Assembly: GCA_964448855.1 (NCBI GenBank)
Contig: CAYUXI010000006.1
Span: 1 to 64,000 of the forward strand
Direction of reading: 5' to 3'
From: QAMX01 sp964448855
Lineage (GTDB): Bacteria > Bacillota > Clostridia > Oscillospirales > QAMX01
Length of the DNA stretch: 64,000 nt
Shown: positions 14,215 through 25,600 of the stretch, one piece after another
Layout of the letters: each line of letters starts with the position of its first letter
Numbering within the stretch: position 1 is the stretch's first letter
Notes under the pieces: model-generated
What the model was told of the DNA's origin: nothing
Database searches by the model: none
Seen by the model: the letters and a program-made list of their open reading frames with translations, nothing else
Program-made: the position numbers and the translations under genes

Positions 14215-14243
14215 TTGCACAAACGTGCAAAACATGGTATAAT
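14215..14243 (+). promoter_or_regulatory. Promoter with inverted repeat over the -35
   Basis: -35 TTGCAC (14215-14220), 17-bp spacer, -10 TATAAT (14238-14243). TTGCAC-AAAC-GTGCAA (14215-14230) is a perfect 6+4+6 inverted repeat that includes the -35 and may be an operator. Confidence 0.75.
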
Positions 14244-14284
14244 GTTCGTGCATGGAATCGAATTGAGAAAGAAGGATGCATGGC

Positions 14285-14854
14285 ATGGAGCGTTCTGAGC
14301 AGAAAAAGGTCTTTTTCCGCAAGAATCTGATTGGTGGTTTTAACAAATCGGACGTTGTCGCCTATATCGCCCGGCAAAATCAGGATCAGATTTCGGAATT
14401 GGACGATTTGCGCGCCGACCTGTCCGCCTCTGAGCAGGCGCATCGGCGAACGAAGGAACAGATCATCTCATTGTCCACAGCATTGACGCGTGCCAATCAG
14501 GAGCTGGCGCAGGCACGTTCCGAAGCGGAGGCTCTGCGGGAAGCGCTGGAGCAGGCCAATGCGCGGATTGCTGCGCTGGACGCCGCCAAAGCCGACATGG
14601 ATGCACGGTTCCAGACCATTTTTTCCGGTCTACGCAGTGCGGCCGACGATCTCTGCTCCGTTCCCGCGCCCACGACGGACGATGCACAAATCAACGCGCT
14701 CAACAGCCAGATTGACGCGCTGACTGCGGAAAACCGGGAGCTGCACGCATCGCTCGAAAAGCTCTCCGGCTTTCAGACTGCCGTGCGTTCGCTGCTCGGC
14801 AATTTATCGGCTGCTGCAACGCTGTCGGACGCTACACCCGAACAGGACGCCTGA
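14285..14854 (+). CDS. Coiled-coil protein, DivIVA-like N-terminus
   Basis: ATG 14285 has AAGAAGG nine bases upstream, which favours it over ATG 14276. The 189-residue product starts with a basic, DivIVA/GpsB-like motif (KNLIGGFNKSDVVAYIAR, about 11-28). It continues with an unbroken heptad-rich coiled coil (about 35-115), a Thr/Asp linker, and a second coiled coil with an Ala-rich tail. There is no signal peptide or enzyme motif. Proteins of this architecture are found in Clostridia and are suspected to bind at curved membrane or the septum; that role is inference. It is monocistronic between a good promoter and a bidirectional terminator. Confidence 0.65.
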   Translation: MERSEQKKVFFRKNLIGGFNKSDVVAYIARQNQDQISELDDLRADLSASEQAHRRTKEQIISLSTALTRANQELAQARSEAEALREALEQANARIAALDAAKADMDARFQTIFSGLRSAADDLCSVPAPTTDDAQINALNSQIDALTAENRELHASLEKLSGFQTAVRSLLGNLSAAATLSDATPEQDA

Positions 14855-14869
14855 CATTTTTCACACATC

Positions 14870-14918
14870 AAAAAACGACACCGCTCGATTGGTCGAATCG
14901 GGCGGTGTCGATTGTTTT
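14870..14918. terminator. Bidirectional terminator between coiled-coil and anti-sigma genes
   Basis: CGACACCGC (14876-14884) pairs with GCGGTGTCG (14902-14910). Ts follow on both strands (six on the minus side), serving converging genes. Confidence 0.8.
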
Positions 14919-14929
14919 CAAGGGTTCGG

Positions 14930-15847
14930 CTACGAGGCAAGGAGCGTTTGCAGGCGTTCCAAGGTATCCGGCTGCACGCGGTACCCGCCCCAGACATACG
15001 AAATCTTCGGGTAGAAAACGAGGCGCAGCTTTCCGGTTGCCGTTTGCAGCGTCATCGTCCAGTGGCCTTCATACGGCGCACTCCCCTCACACGCGGCCGC
15101 ATAGCCGGTCATATCGCGTTCCAGACCCGTCAGGAGGTTCAGAACGGCCTGAATCGTGTCGCGGTCGGAAATCACGCTGTGGTCGTACATATAGCTGACG
15201 AGGCCGTTCTGTTCGGTCTGGACGTCGCGGGACGGATTCCGCACGGTGATGGAGGCAACGGACGCCGCATCCATGATTCCGGAGCCCTGCAGGAACGCTG
15301 CAAAGCTGTCATCGACAACGTTGCCCGCCGCATCGGCGCGGCCAAAATACTGGTACCAGCGCGTTTCACCGGTCGATGTCGTCACGGCCAGCCCGGTTCC
15401 GTCGGCTGTACGATACGCTTGACAGCCGACCAGCGATGCATCGGTTGCGTTTGTCACCGGTTCCGCCGTTGTTTTCGGCGGCTCCCCGGCCTCCGAAACA
15501 CGCGACCAGACCAGTCCCCCGGCGGTTACGCACTCGTTCGGATCGATGGTGATTTCCTGAATCGCCAGATCGATGCGGCCGATTTCCGTCATGTCTGCCG
15601 GTTTGGGAATCTCCGTCTCACCCGTTTGCAGATTCCGGACGAGGATGCTGGCACTGGCGGTTGCCATGACGGCAAACAGGCCAATTGGAACCAGGCGTTT
15701 CGCCCATCGTGCAAACGGTCTGTTGCGGTGCGCTTCCGATGCGTGCTGTTCGATGCGGCGGCGCACGCGTTCCATCGCGAAGGGTTCCGGTTGGATGGCG
15801 TCAACGGCCTGTTGGATGGTTGTTTTCAGTTCGCGTTCATCGTTCAT
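14930..15847 (-). CDS. Putative membrane-bound anti-sigma factor
   Basis: 305 residues. The first 50 are a charged cytoplasmic segment (DERELKTTIQQAVDAIQPEPF) that can bind a sigma factor. A single membrane helix (about 51-68, LVPIGLFAVMATASASILV) follows, then an extracellular domain of about 235 residues with no motif I recognise. No zinc-binding HxxxCxxC is present. It overlaps the ECF sigma gene by four bases (ATGA), the usual sigma/anti-sigma arrangement, and this placement is the main evidence for function. The outer domain probably senses an envelope signal. Confidence 0.65.
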   Translation of the reverse strand: MNDERELKTTIQQAVDAIQPEPFAMERVRRRIEQHASEAHRNRPFARWAKRLVPIGLFAVMATASASILVRNLQTGETEIPKPADMTEIGRIDLAIQEITIDPNECVTAGGLVWSRVSEAGEPPKTTAEPVTNATDASLVGCQAYRTADGTGLAVTTSTGETRWYQYFGRADAAGNVVDDSFAAFLQGSGIMDAASVASITVRNPSRDVQTEQNGLVSYMYDHSVISDRDTIQAVLNLLTGLERDMTGYAAACEGSAPYEGHWTMTLQTATGKLRLVFYPKISYVWGGYRVQPDTLERLQTLLAS

Positions 15848-16329
15848 GTTGGATTCCTTTCTGTTCCTTCCGAGAGGCGCTGCTTCATCAGTGTCCGTCC
15901 CCGTGCGAGATACGTTCGGATGGTCGATTCGTTTTTCCGCATGAGCCGGGCGGTTTCCATCGATGAATACCCTTCGTAGTAGTAGAGGTACAGCGCGGTT
16001 CGGTAATGTTCCGGCAGGCTCAGCAGCACCGGCAGCGTTTCATCCATTTCCGAGCCGGTTGTAGGTGTTTCAGGGACAGCATCCAGCGAAAGGTGTTGGC
16101 GTGCTTTGCGGCGCAGTTCATTTTTGCAGACATTCCACGTGGTTCGAATCAGCCATGCTTTCTCGTGTTCCTCCGATGCAAACTGCACAGCCGATTCCAG
16201 AACGCGCAGAAACACGACGGATGTCGCATCCTCCGCATCGCTCGGATTTTTGAGAAACAGAAAGCAAATCCGATACACGAGGTCGAACCGCCGCGCATAC
16301 AGCGCTTCCAGCCTGGTCTGCTCTGGCAT
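15844..16329 (-). CDS. ECF-type RNA polymerase sigma factor
   Basis: The start is ATG 16329, with GGAGAGGAGG upstream. The 161-residue product has region 2 (LYARRFDLVYRICFLFLKNPSDAEDATSVVFLRVL split over about 10-50, including the DAED signature) and region 4 (LPEHYRTALYLYYYEGYSSMETARLM, then the RTYLARGR recognition helix). The sigma-1 and sigma-3 domains are missing, as in the ECF class. It is co-translated with the downstream anti-sigma gene. I cannot see a convincing ECF promoter for autoregulation. Confidence 0.9.
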   Translation of the reverse strand: MPEQTRLEALYARRFDLVYRICFLFLKNPSDAEDATSVVFLRVLESAVQFASEEHEKAWLIRTTWNVCKNELRRKARQHLSLDAVPETPTTGSEMDETLPVLLSLPEHYRTALYLYYYEGYSSMETARLMRKNESTIRTYLARGRTLMKQRLSEGTERNPT

Positions 16330-16370
16330 GTCCGGCACCTCCTCTCCGTTTGTTTCGACCCATAGAATAT

Positions 16371-16415
16371 ACACCTGAACCGTTGATTTTGTTGCACACA
16401 AAACGGTTCAGGTGT
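16371..16415. other. 14-bp hairpin between the RluA-type and ECF genes
   Basis: ACACCTGAACCGTT (16371-16384) and AACGGTTCAGGTGT (16402-16415) are perfect arms around a 17-nt loop. An eight-T run follows on the plus strand only, although both flanking genes read on minus. It overlaps the stop codon of the RluA-type gene and probably works as its terminator, weakly in that direction. Confidence 0.7.
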
Positions 16416-17294
16416 CATTTTTTTTGCGCAGCAGCGCCTGCATATCGTCCGGCAGAGGCGCTTTCACGGTCGTCTTTTTGCCGGTGATGACATTGTCAAA
16501 GGTCAGGTAGGCCGCATGGAGCGCCTGTCGCCCGATCTGCCCCATGGAGCCGCCATACAGCTCATCGCCGCAGAGCGGGAAGCCCATCGCGGCGCAATGG
16601 ACGCGAATCTGATGCGTTCGACCCGTTTCCAGACGAAACCGCAAAACGGTCAGGCCATGCAGCCGTCCGACGGTGCGCCAGTGTGTGACGGCGGGCTTGC
16701 CGTCCGGGCGAACGGCACGGCGACAGCTGCCCTCCGTCTCGCGTTCGATCGGCAGGTCACAGATGCCGCCTGTGGATGCGACGTGGCGGTCAGTGATGCC
16801 ATAGTAAATTCGCGTCAGGTGGCTGCGATCCACCTCTGCCGCCAATTGATTTTTGGCGACCAGGACGAGTCCGGAGGTATCATAATCGAGCCGGGTCAGC
16901 GGTCGAAAGACGACAGAAGGATGGTGAAACAGAAAATCATTGGCCAGCGTGTCATAGACATGGGCGCGGGACGGGTGAACCGGCATACCGGCCGGTTTGA
17001 TCAGCACGGCATAGTCTGCATCCTCATAGGCCGTACCGATGCCGAGATCGACCGGCGCAACCGTCGGTTCCCGGCCGCATTCTTCGAAGGTTTCCGGCAG
17101 TTGAAGCTGGATGACGTCATCCTTCTGGACAAAAACAGTCAAAAAGGACGGAACGCCGTTGCGCAGCACGGCATTTTCGTCCTTTTTCAGAGTTTGGCAC
17201 AGCGCCGTTCCCGCGCCGAGCGTTCGGCGCAGGAACGTGCTGAGTCTGCATCCATGGTAGGCTTCCGGCACCGTCAACCGAACTGTGCGCGCCA

Positions 17295-17295
<1 letters not shown>
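16408..17295 (-). CDS. RluA-family RNA pseudouridine synthase
   Basis: A 295-residue protein. The N-terminal part looks like a short S4-like domain (LSTFLRRTLGAGTALCQTLK). The catalytic domain shows VLIKPAGMPVHPS, then RLDYDTSGLVLVAK near residue 143 (Asp is the catalytic nucleophile; Tyr replaces the usual Arg in RLDRDTSG), and LETGRTHQIRVH. It converts uridine to pseudouridine in rRNA or tRNA; the target cannot be told from sequence. It abuts ftsH by one base, last in the dnaB-tilS-hpt-ftsH transcript. Confidence 0.9.
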
Positions 17296-19199
<1,904 letters not shown>

Positions 19200-19247
19200 G
19201 GGATTCACGCCTTTCTGCATTCGCAAAGCTGCAAACGCGGGAAATGA

Positions 19248-19811
19248 TTATGCCTGTGTATAGACTTCAGGCTTCAGGACGCCGATATACGGGAGATTGC
19301 GGTACAAATCCGCATAGTCCAGACCGAATCCGACGACGAATTCGTCCGGGATGGTGAAGCCGGAATAATCCACCTTGACATCGACCTTGCGGCGATCCGG
19401 CTTATCCAGCAGCGTGCAAAGTGCGATGGATGCCGCGCCGCGGGTGCGGAGCAGCTCCAGAATGTAGGAGAGCGTCAGTCCGCTGTCCAGAATGTCCTCG
19501 ACAACGATGATGTGGCGGTTGGTGATATCGCTGTCCAAATCCTTCAGAATCCGGACAACGCCGTTGCTCGTCTTCCCTTTTCCATAGGAGGAGCAGCTCA
19601 TAAAGTCGATATCGCATTCGATCGTGATGGCGCGCATGAGGTCGGCCATAAAGACGATGGAGCCCTTCAGCACGCTCACCAGCAGCGGGCGCTTGCCCGC
19701 GTAGTCCGCGCTGATTTTTGCGCCGATTTCCTGCACCTTTGCGGCCAGATCTTCTTCAGAAATCAGAACGTGTTGAATTTTGTCTTCCATTTGATTCGGT
19801 TTGTTTGTCAT
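19248..19811 (-). CDS. hpt: Hypoxanthine phosphoribosyltransferase
   Basis: A 187-residue protein with the PRPP-binding motif VVEDILDSGLTLSYI (about 105) and SVLKGSIVFMADL near 45. The Lys-Gly dipeptide in VLKGS and the C-terminal DEFVVGFGLDYADLYRNLPYIG are typical of Hpt. It makes IMP or GMP from hypoxanthine or guanine for purine salvage. GGAAGGA lies 12 bases before the ATG. The tilS-hpt-ftsH order is strongly conserved in Firmicutes. Confidence 0.96.
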   Translation of the reverse strand: MTNKPNQMEDKIQHVLISEEDLAAKVQEIGAKISADYAGKRPLLVSVLKGSIVFMADLMRAITIECDIDFMSCSSYGKGKTSNGVVRILKDLDSDITNRHIIVVEDILDSGLTLSYILELLRTRGAASIALCTLLDKPDRRKVDVKVDYSGFTIPDEFVVGFGLDYADLYRNLPYIGVLKPEVYTQA

Positions 19812-19871
19812 ATGCCTGACGCTTCCTTCCCAAGTTCGTATGTTGGCCTACCGGAACAGTCGGTACGGTAG

Positions 19872-21257
19872 TTAGATTTCCCGAAAACAGATTTCGTATC
19901 CGTCCGTTTCCGGGCGGTAAAGAGGGCGCAGATGGTTTGGGCCGATGCCGTAGACCCACAAAACGCCTGCCTCATCCGCAACGACCGGCAGCTCCCTTCG
20001 GGTGTCGGCGGGGATTTTCAGGTCGGTGAAGACCTGCTTCAGCGATTTGGAGCCGGAGGAGGCATTCCTTGCGAAGCGGTCTCCCGGGCGGCGATTTCGA
20101 ATGCAAACCATGCCTTTTATTGTATCACAGTTGAGAAAACAGTGGTTGAATAGTTTATAAACTTGCTGTGTTTTTGCAGGGGAGCCCGCCAGAAAGCGGC
20201 CTTCGGCGGTATATTTCCGGCCGACCGGTTCCGTTTTTCCAAGCGGCAGGGGGACGGAGAAGTCTTCGGGCGGTTCGGACGCCGTCTCGATGGCCAGTTC
20301 CCCGTAAATCCGGCGGCAGATTTTCCCGTCGGAGAGCTCGCAGAGCGACGAAGGGCACCGGGATATGAGGAGTGCCAGAATGGCGGCGGTTTTCCGGCGA
20401 TCGAGTCGGAGGCCGAATTCCTCGCCCCAGAGGCGCACCACGCGGCTGCGCATCGCTTCCGGCAGCGTCTGAACGGCGGAGACGGACAGCCGTTCACCGT
20501 TGCGAACGGTGGCCAGTGCGTCCGCCGCCAGCTCGGCAAGGTACTGATCCTCTTCGCGGAGGATGCTGCCGTTTTCCAGCGCGTTGCGCGCCACGTTGCC
20601 GTTCAGGCTACGCAGAACGGGAATCACCTGATTGCGCAGGCGATTGCGGGCATACGCGTCGGAAGCATTGGTCGAATCGGTCACATAGCCGGTTCCGGCC
20701 AGCCGGGCAATCGTTTCAGTATCGGCGCGTTCCAGCGGAAGAATCGGGCGGAGAATCCGGCCGTTGACCGGTGGAATCCCGCTCAGCCCCCGCGCTGCAC
20801 TGCCGCGCATCAAGTTGAGCAAAACGGTTTCCAGCTGATCATCCGCCGTATGCGCCGTCGCAATCCAGTCGGCCTGCATTGTGTTGGCTGCGCTTTGCAG
20901 CAGCTCATAGCGCATCGTTCTGGCGGCCTCCTCCAGCCCCTGTCTGCGGGTGGCTGCCACCTGTCGGGCATCGCCGACCAGCAGGCGAAACGGAATCCCT
21001 CGCGCTTCGCAGAAGGCGCGGCAGAACTCCGCGTCCCGCTCGGCCTCCTCGCCGCGAATCTGATGATTGACGTGTGCTGCGCAGAGCGTAAAGTCGTTCT
21101 CCTTCGCCAAGCTTTGCAGCAGAAGGGTCATTGCGACCGAATCCGCGCCGCCGGACAGAGCCGCCAGAACCCGGCAGCCGGACAGCGCAACGCGGTTTTC
21201 GCGCAGCCAGCGCAGCACCCTCTGCTCATACGGATGCAGATAATCAGGCTTCTGCAT
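19872..21257 (-). CDS. tilS: tRNA(Ile)-lysidine synthase
   Basis: 461 residues. The N-terminal PP-loop ATPase has ALSGGADSVAMTLL near residue 32. ATAHTADDQLETVLLNLMRGS and GLSGIPPVNGRILRPIL complete the active site. A TilS-type substrate domain and a C-terminal domain (IRNRRPGDRFARN) follow. It attaches lysine to C34 of the CAU-anticodon tRNA-Ile so it reads AUA codons, and is essential. The start overlaps the end of dnaB by 14 bases, so translation is probably coupled. Confidence 0.95.
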   Translation of the reverse strand: MQKPDYLHPYEQRVLRWLRENRVALSGCRVLAALSGGADSVAMTLLLQSLAKENDFTLCAAHVNHQIRGEEAERDAEFCRAFCEARGIPFRLLVGDARQVAATRRQGLEEAARTMRYELLQSAANTMQADWIATAHTADDQLETVLLNLMRGSAARGLSGIPPVNGRILRPILPLERADTETIARLAGTGYVTDSTNASDAYARNRLRNQVIPVLRSLNGNVARNALENGSILREEDQYLAELAADALATVRNGERLSVSAVQTLPEAMRSRVVRLWGEEFGLRLDRRKTAAILALLISRCPSSLCELSDGKICRRIYGELAIETASEPPEDFSVPLPLGKTEPVGRKYTAEGRFLAGSPAKTQQVYKLFNHCFLNCDTIKGMVCIRNRRPGDRFARNASSGSKSLKQVFTDLKIPADTRRELPVVADEAGVLWVYGIGPNHLRPLYRPETDGYEICFREI

Positions 21258-22569
21258 GGTGATTGTCCTGCGTGACGAATCGGGTGAACTGACCCAGCCA
21301 ACGGAATTTCACGGTATTGGTCTGGCCGTTTCTGTTTTTAGCAATAATACATTCGCAGACGTTTTTATCCGCGGTATCCGGGTTATAATCCTCATCTTTA
21401 TACAAAAACAGAACAATATCGGCGTCCTGCTCAATGGCACCGGAGTCGCGCAGGTCGGACAGGCGTGGCCGTTCCTTGCGCTGATCGGATGCGCGGGAGA
21501 GCTGAGACAGGCAGAGCACCGGAATATTCAGTTCCTTCGCCATAATTTTCAGGGCGCGGGAGATTTCCGAGACCTCCAGAACGCGGTTGCCGTCTTTGCG
21601 GGTGCCGCTGATCAGCTGGAGGTAGTCGATAATGACCAGACCCAGATTAGGCAGGCGGCGGCAGCGCGCTTTGATTTCTGCGACGGTGATGTTGGCGGTA
21701 TCGTCGATATAGATCGGCGCGGCGGACAGCTCCTTGGAGGCGCTGGCCAGCCGATCCCATTCGTCATCGGTCAAATCCGCCGTTTTGATTTTTTTCAGGT
21801 CGATCATGCCTTCGCTGGACAGCATTCTCTGCACCAGCTGCGTTCGGCTCATTTCCAGGTTGAAGACCGCGACGTTTTTTCCGGATTTCGACGCGTTCCG
21901 GGCGATATTCAATGCGACGGAGGTTTTCCCGATACCGGGGCGGGCGGCCAGCAGAATCAAATCCGACTGGTTCAGGCCGGTGATGTAGTAGTCCAGATCG
22001 GAGAAGCCGGTCGGAATGCCCGGCATGGTGCCCTTGTGCTTGGAGAGCTCATTGAGGATTTCGATCGAATCCATGATGGCGGCGCGAATGTGAACCAGAC
22101 CCTGCCCCTGCTTTTCGCCGCGCATTTCAAAGAGCTGCTGCTCGAGCGTTTCGATCAGTTCATTGACCTCACCGGCCTCCGAGAGCGCCCGCTCATTCGT
22201 CTCCCCGGTGATTTTGGCGAGCTTGCGCAGCTTCGCCTTGGCGCGGACGATCTGGGCATAGGCCTTCACGTTGGCGGCGGTCGGCGTAATCTCGATCAGC
22301 TTATAGAGGTAGGCGCGGCCGCCGGCTTCATCGTAGATCTCGCGGTTTTTCAGTTCGTCCAGCAGAATGACCGGGTCCATTTTCTGACCCAGCGTGTACA
22401 TAGATGTGATGGTTTCAAAGATTTTCTTGTTTTCCGGCAGATAGAAATCATCAGCAGCGACAATTTCAATCGCCTCGGCAATGCATGCCGGATCAATCAG
22501 CAGACTGCCCAGCACGGCCTGTTCTGCTTCTGCACTGTATGGCTGACGTCGCAGAACGAGCTCTTCCAT
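21244..22569 (-). CDS. dnaB: Replicative DNA helicase DnaB
   Basis: The start is ATG 22569, with AGGAAAGGAGG upstream; 14 further in-frame codons lack a ribosome site. The 441-residue product has the N-terminal primase-interaction domain (YSAEAEQAVLGSLLI), a linker, and the RecA-like motor with AARPGIGKTSVALNIA (Walker A; Gly-Ile replaces the more usual Ser-Met), IIDYLQLI (Walker B) and SQLSRASDQR. It unwinds DNA ahead of the fork. It is the first gene of the transcript dnaB-tilS-hpt-ftsH-rluA from the promoter at 22629-22657. Confidence 0.96.
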   Translation of the reverse strand: MEELVLRRQPYSAEAEQAVLGSLLIDPACIAEAIEIVAADDFYLPENKKIFETITSMYTLGQKMDPVILLDELKNREIYDEAGGRAYLYKLIEITPTAANVKAYAQIVRAKAKLRKLAKITGETNERALSEAGEVNELIETLEQQLFEMRGEKQGQGLVHIRAAIMDSIEILNELSKHKGTMPGIPTGFSDLDYYITGLNQSDLILLAARPGIGKTSVALNIARNASKSGKNVAVFNLEMSRTQLVQRMLSSEGMIDLKKIKTADLTDDEWDRLASASKELSAAPIYIDDTANITVAEIKARCRRLPNLGLVIIDYLQLISGTRKDGNRVLEVSEISRALKIMAKELNIPVLCLSQLSRASDQRKERPRLSDLRDSGAIEQDADIVLFLYKDEDYNPDTADKNVCECIIAKNRNGQTNTVKFRWLGQFTRFVTQDNHHAEA

Positions 22570-22628
22570 GATGCAGCCTCCTTTCCTGTCCGGTGGTTCC
22601 CGGTTCAACACATCGATTGATTTTATCT

Positions 22629-22657
22629 ATTATACCGAATTTGCGTGCAAATTTCAA
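22629..22657 (-). promoter_or_regulatory. dnaB operon promoter with palindrome in the spacer
   Basis: Minus strand: -35 TTGAAA (22652-22657), 17-bp spacer, -10 TATAAT (22629-22634). A perfect palindrome AATTTGC-GT-GCAAATT (22638-22653) occupies most of the spacer and touches the -35, the position of a repressor site. Confidence 0.8.
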
Positions 22658-22697
22658 TCCTGTTTTTCACAAAATCCGCGTCTTTTTCCTGCGTCCG

Positions 22698-25600
22698 TTA
22701 CTTCAGCTTGACGTTTTCCTCGCCCAGCAGGCGATACAGCTCCCGATACAGGCGCATATCATCGCTCACGCGCAGGGATGCATCCGTTGCCAGGCGGCGC
22801 TGCGACACGGGATAGTAGAGGATGGCCTGGCGCGTTCCGGGGAACATGGTAAACAGCCCCTTCAACCGTTCAAAGAAGCGCTGATCCTCGTTGTAGACGC
22901 GGAGGTAGAGCTTCTGCTCCGGTGCAAAGTGCAGGTGCGGCTCCTGCGGTTCCTCAGGCATCGGCAGTGGCTCATGCGTTTCCGCCGGGGGCGGCGACGT
23001 TTCCTGTCCGTTGCTCGTTGCCAGACGGATGCGTTCACAGATCAGCTTCGGCTCCTCATTTTCCCGCAGGCTAACCCGTCCACGCAGGATGACGGCGTTC
23101 TCCTGTTTCAGGAACAGGCCGTATTCCGTCAGAATCTTCGGAAAGACGAGAATTTCCATCGCGCCGGTCAGGTCTTCGACCGTTGCAAACGCCATGGTTT
23201 GCCCGCTCTTTGTGACCTTCTGCTTGAGCGCCGTCACGACGCCGCCGATGGTCACCTCGCGGTTGTCATATTCCGTATTGCCGGACAGCAGTGTGGACTC
23301 CGAATCGTCCGGTTCCTCGCGTTCTTCTTCCTCGCCGAGCAGCTCCCGAATGGCAATGCAGCCCGCCTGACGGAAGGACGCCTGATATTCATCAGCCGGA
23401 TGGCCGGAGAGATAAATCCCCATGGCTTCCTTTTCCATGGCGAACCGCTCCCGACGGGTGAAATCCTTCATGTCCGGAATGACCGGTTCGTTGACGCGTT
23501 GATCCTCTTCTTCGCCGAACAGGGACAGCTGCCCCTCGATTTTGCTTTTTCGTTCCAGAATGGCCGACGCAATCAGGTTATCATACGCGTTGAGCATCTG
23601 CATCCGGTTCAGACCGAAGCAGTCGCACGCACCGGCCTTGATCAGCCATTCCACGGTTTTGCTGTTCAGTTCATGGCGGGACATTCTGCTGCAGAAATCG
23701 GCAAAGCCCATGAACGGGCCGTTTGCCCGGCGTTCGTCCACGAGATCGGCGATCAGCTTTTCGCTGACGTTTTTAATCGCGCACATCCCGAAGCGGATAT
23801 CCTTGCCGTCGACGGCAAAATGCATCTCCGAGCGGTTGACGTCCGGCGGCAGAATGGCAATGCCCATGGTTTTGCATTCGCCGATGTATTCCGCCACCTT
23901 GGCCGGGTTGCCCAGCACGCTGGACAGCAGCGCGCCCATGTATTCCTGCGGGTAGCGGCATTTCAGGTACGCCGTCTGATAGGACACCATGGCATAGGCC
24001 GCGGAGTGGGCTTTATTGAAGGCATAGCCGCCGAAGTCGAGCACGGCTTCAAAAATCTCTGTGGCCGTTTTTTCATCGACGCCGTTGGCGATGCAGCCCG
24101 GGATGCCCTCTTTTTCATTGCCGTAGAGGAAGTTTTCGCGTTCCTGGCGCAGCGCTTCCGTCTTTTTCTTGCTGATGGCGCGGCGCACGATATCGGCGCG
24201 TCCCATGGAATAGCCGGCCAGCTTGCGGAAAATCATCATCACCTGCTCCTGATAGAGCGGGCAGCCGTAGGTGACGTCCAGGATATCCTTCAGCATCGGG
24301 TGGGCGTAGGAAACGCGCTCCGGGTGCTTCTTGCCATCGATGAATTTGGGAATCGACTCCATGGGGCCCGGGCGATACAGCGCGATCACGGCGCAGATTT
24401 CTTCAATCGACTGCGCCTGCATACCGACGGCCACAGAGGTCATGCCCGCCGATTCAAGCTGAAACACGCCGCACGTTTTCCCCTCTGCCAGCATCTGGAA
24501 CGTCTGAGGGTCATCGTCCGGAATCTGTTCAATCCGGAAATCCGGCTGCGTCTCGCGAATCATGCGCTCCGCGTCGGCAATGATGGTCAGATTGCGCAGG
24601 CCGAGGAAGTCCATTTTGACAAGTCCCAGGTCGCCGATGGACGTCATGGGGAACTGTGTCACGACGACGTTTTCATTGACCGCCAGCGGCACATATTCGC
24701 TGGTGGCCTTTGGCGTCAGCACAACGCCCGCCGCGTGGGTTGACGTATTTTTCGGCATCCCCTCGAGCCACATGGCCGTATCGATCAGGCGGTGTGTCGT
24801 TTCGTCCTGCTCATACTGCGCTTTCAGGTCTGCGGATTTTTGCAGCGCCTTTTCAATGGTCATATGCAGCTCATTCGGTACGAGCTTGGCCAGTGCATCC
24901 ACCTGTGTCAGCGGTACACCAAATGCGCGGCCGACATCGCGGATAACGCTCCGTGCGGCCATGGTGCCAAACGTCACGATTTGCGCCACGTGCTCTGCGC
25001 CATAGCGCTCTGACATATACTGAATGACCTCGCCGCGGCGCTTCGGGCAGAAATCCACGTCAAAGTCCGGCATGGAAACGCGTTCCGGATTCAGGAAGCG
25101 TTCGAAGTACAGCGCGTATTTCATGGGGCAAATGTTGGTGATGCCCATGCAGTAGGCGACCAGACTGCCTGCGCCGGAGCCGCGTCCCGGGCCGACCGGA
25201 ATTTCGCGGCTTCTGGCATACTGGACGTAATCCCAGACGATCAGGTAGTAGTCGGCGAAGCCCATCTGAATGATGACGTCCAGCTCGTAGTTCAGGCGAT
25301 CGCGATAGGCTTGCGGCGCATTTTCGCCGTATCTGCGAAGAAAGCCCTCTTCACTTTTCCGGCGAAGGTAGGTTTTGCTGTCCTCGCCGGTTTCCGCCTG
25401 ATACTGCGGGAGAATGTATCCAGTGAAATCAAAGAAGTCGGATTGGCATCTCTCCGCAATTTTCACCGTATTTTCGAAGGCGGCCTCATCGTCCGGGAAC
25501 AGCTCCCGGAGTTCATCCGCCGATTTGATATAGAATTCCTGTGTGGAAAAGCGGAGGCGATCCGGTGTGTCAACGGTTTTGCCGGTCTGGATGCACATCA

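Noticed and set aside
21256..22620. 454-codon open frame opposite dnaB
   Set aside because: Mirror of the dnaB reading frame with no ribosome site.
22593..24743. 716-codon open frame opposite dnaE
   Set aside because: Antisense to DnaE, no start site, low-complexity His/Arg-rich product.
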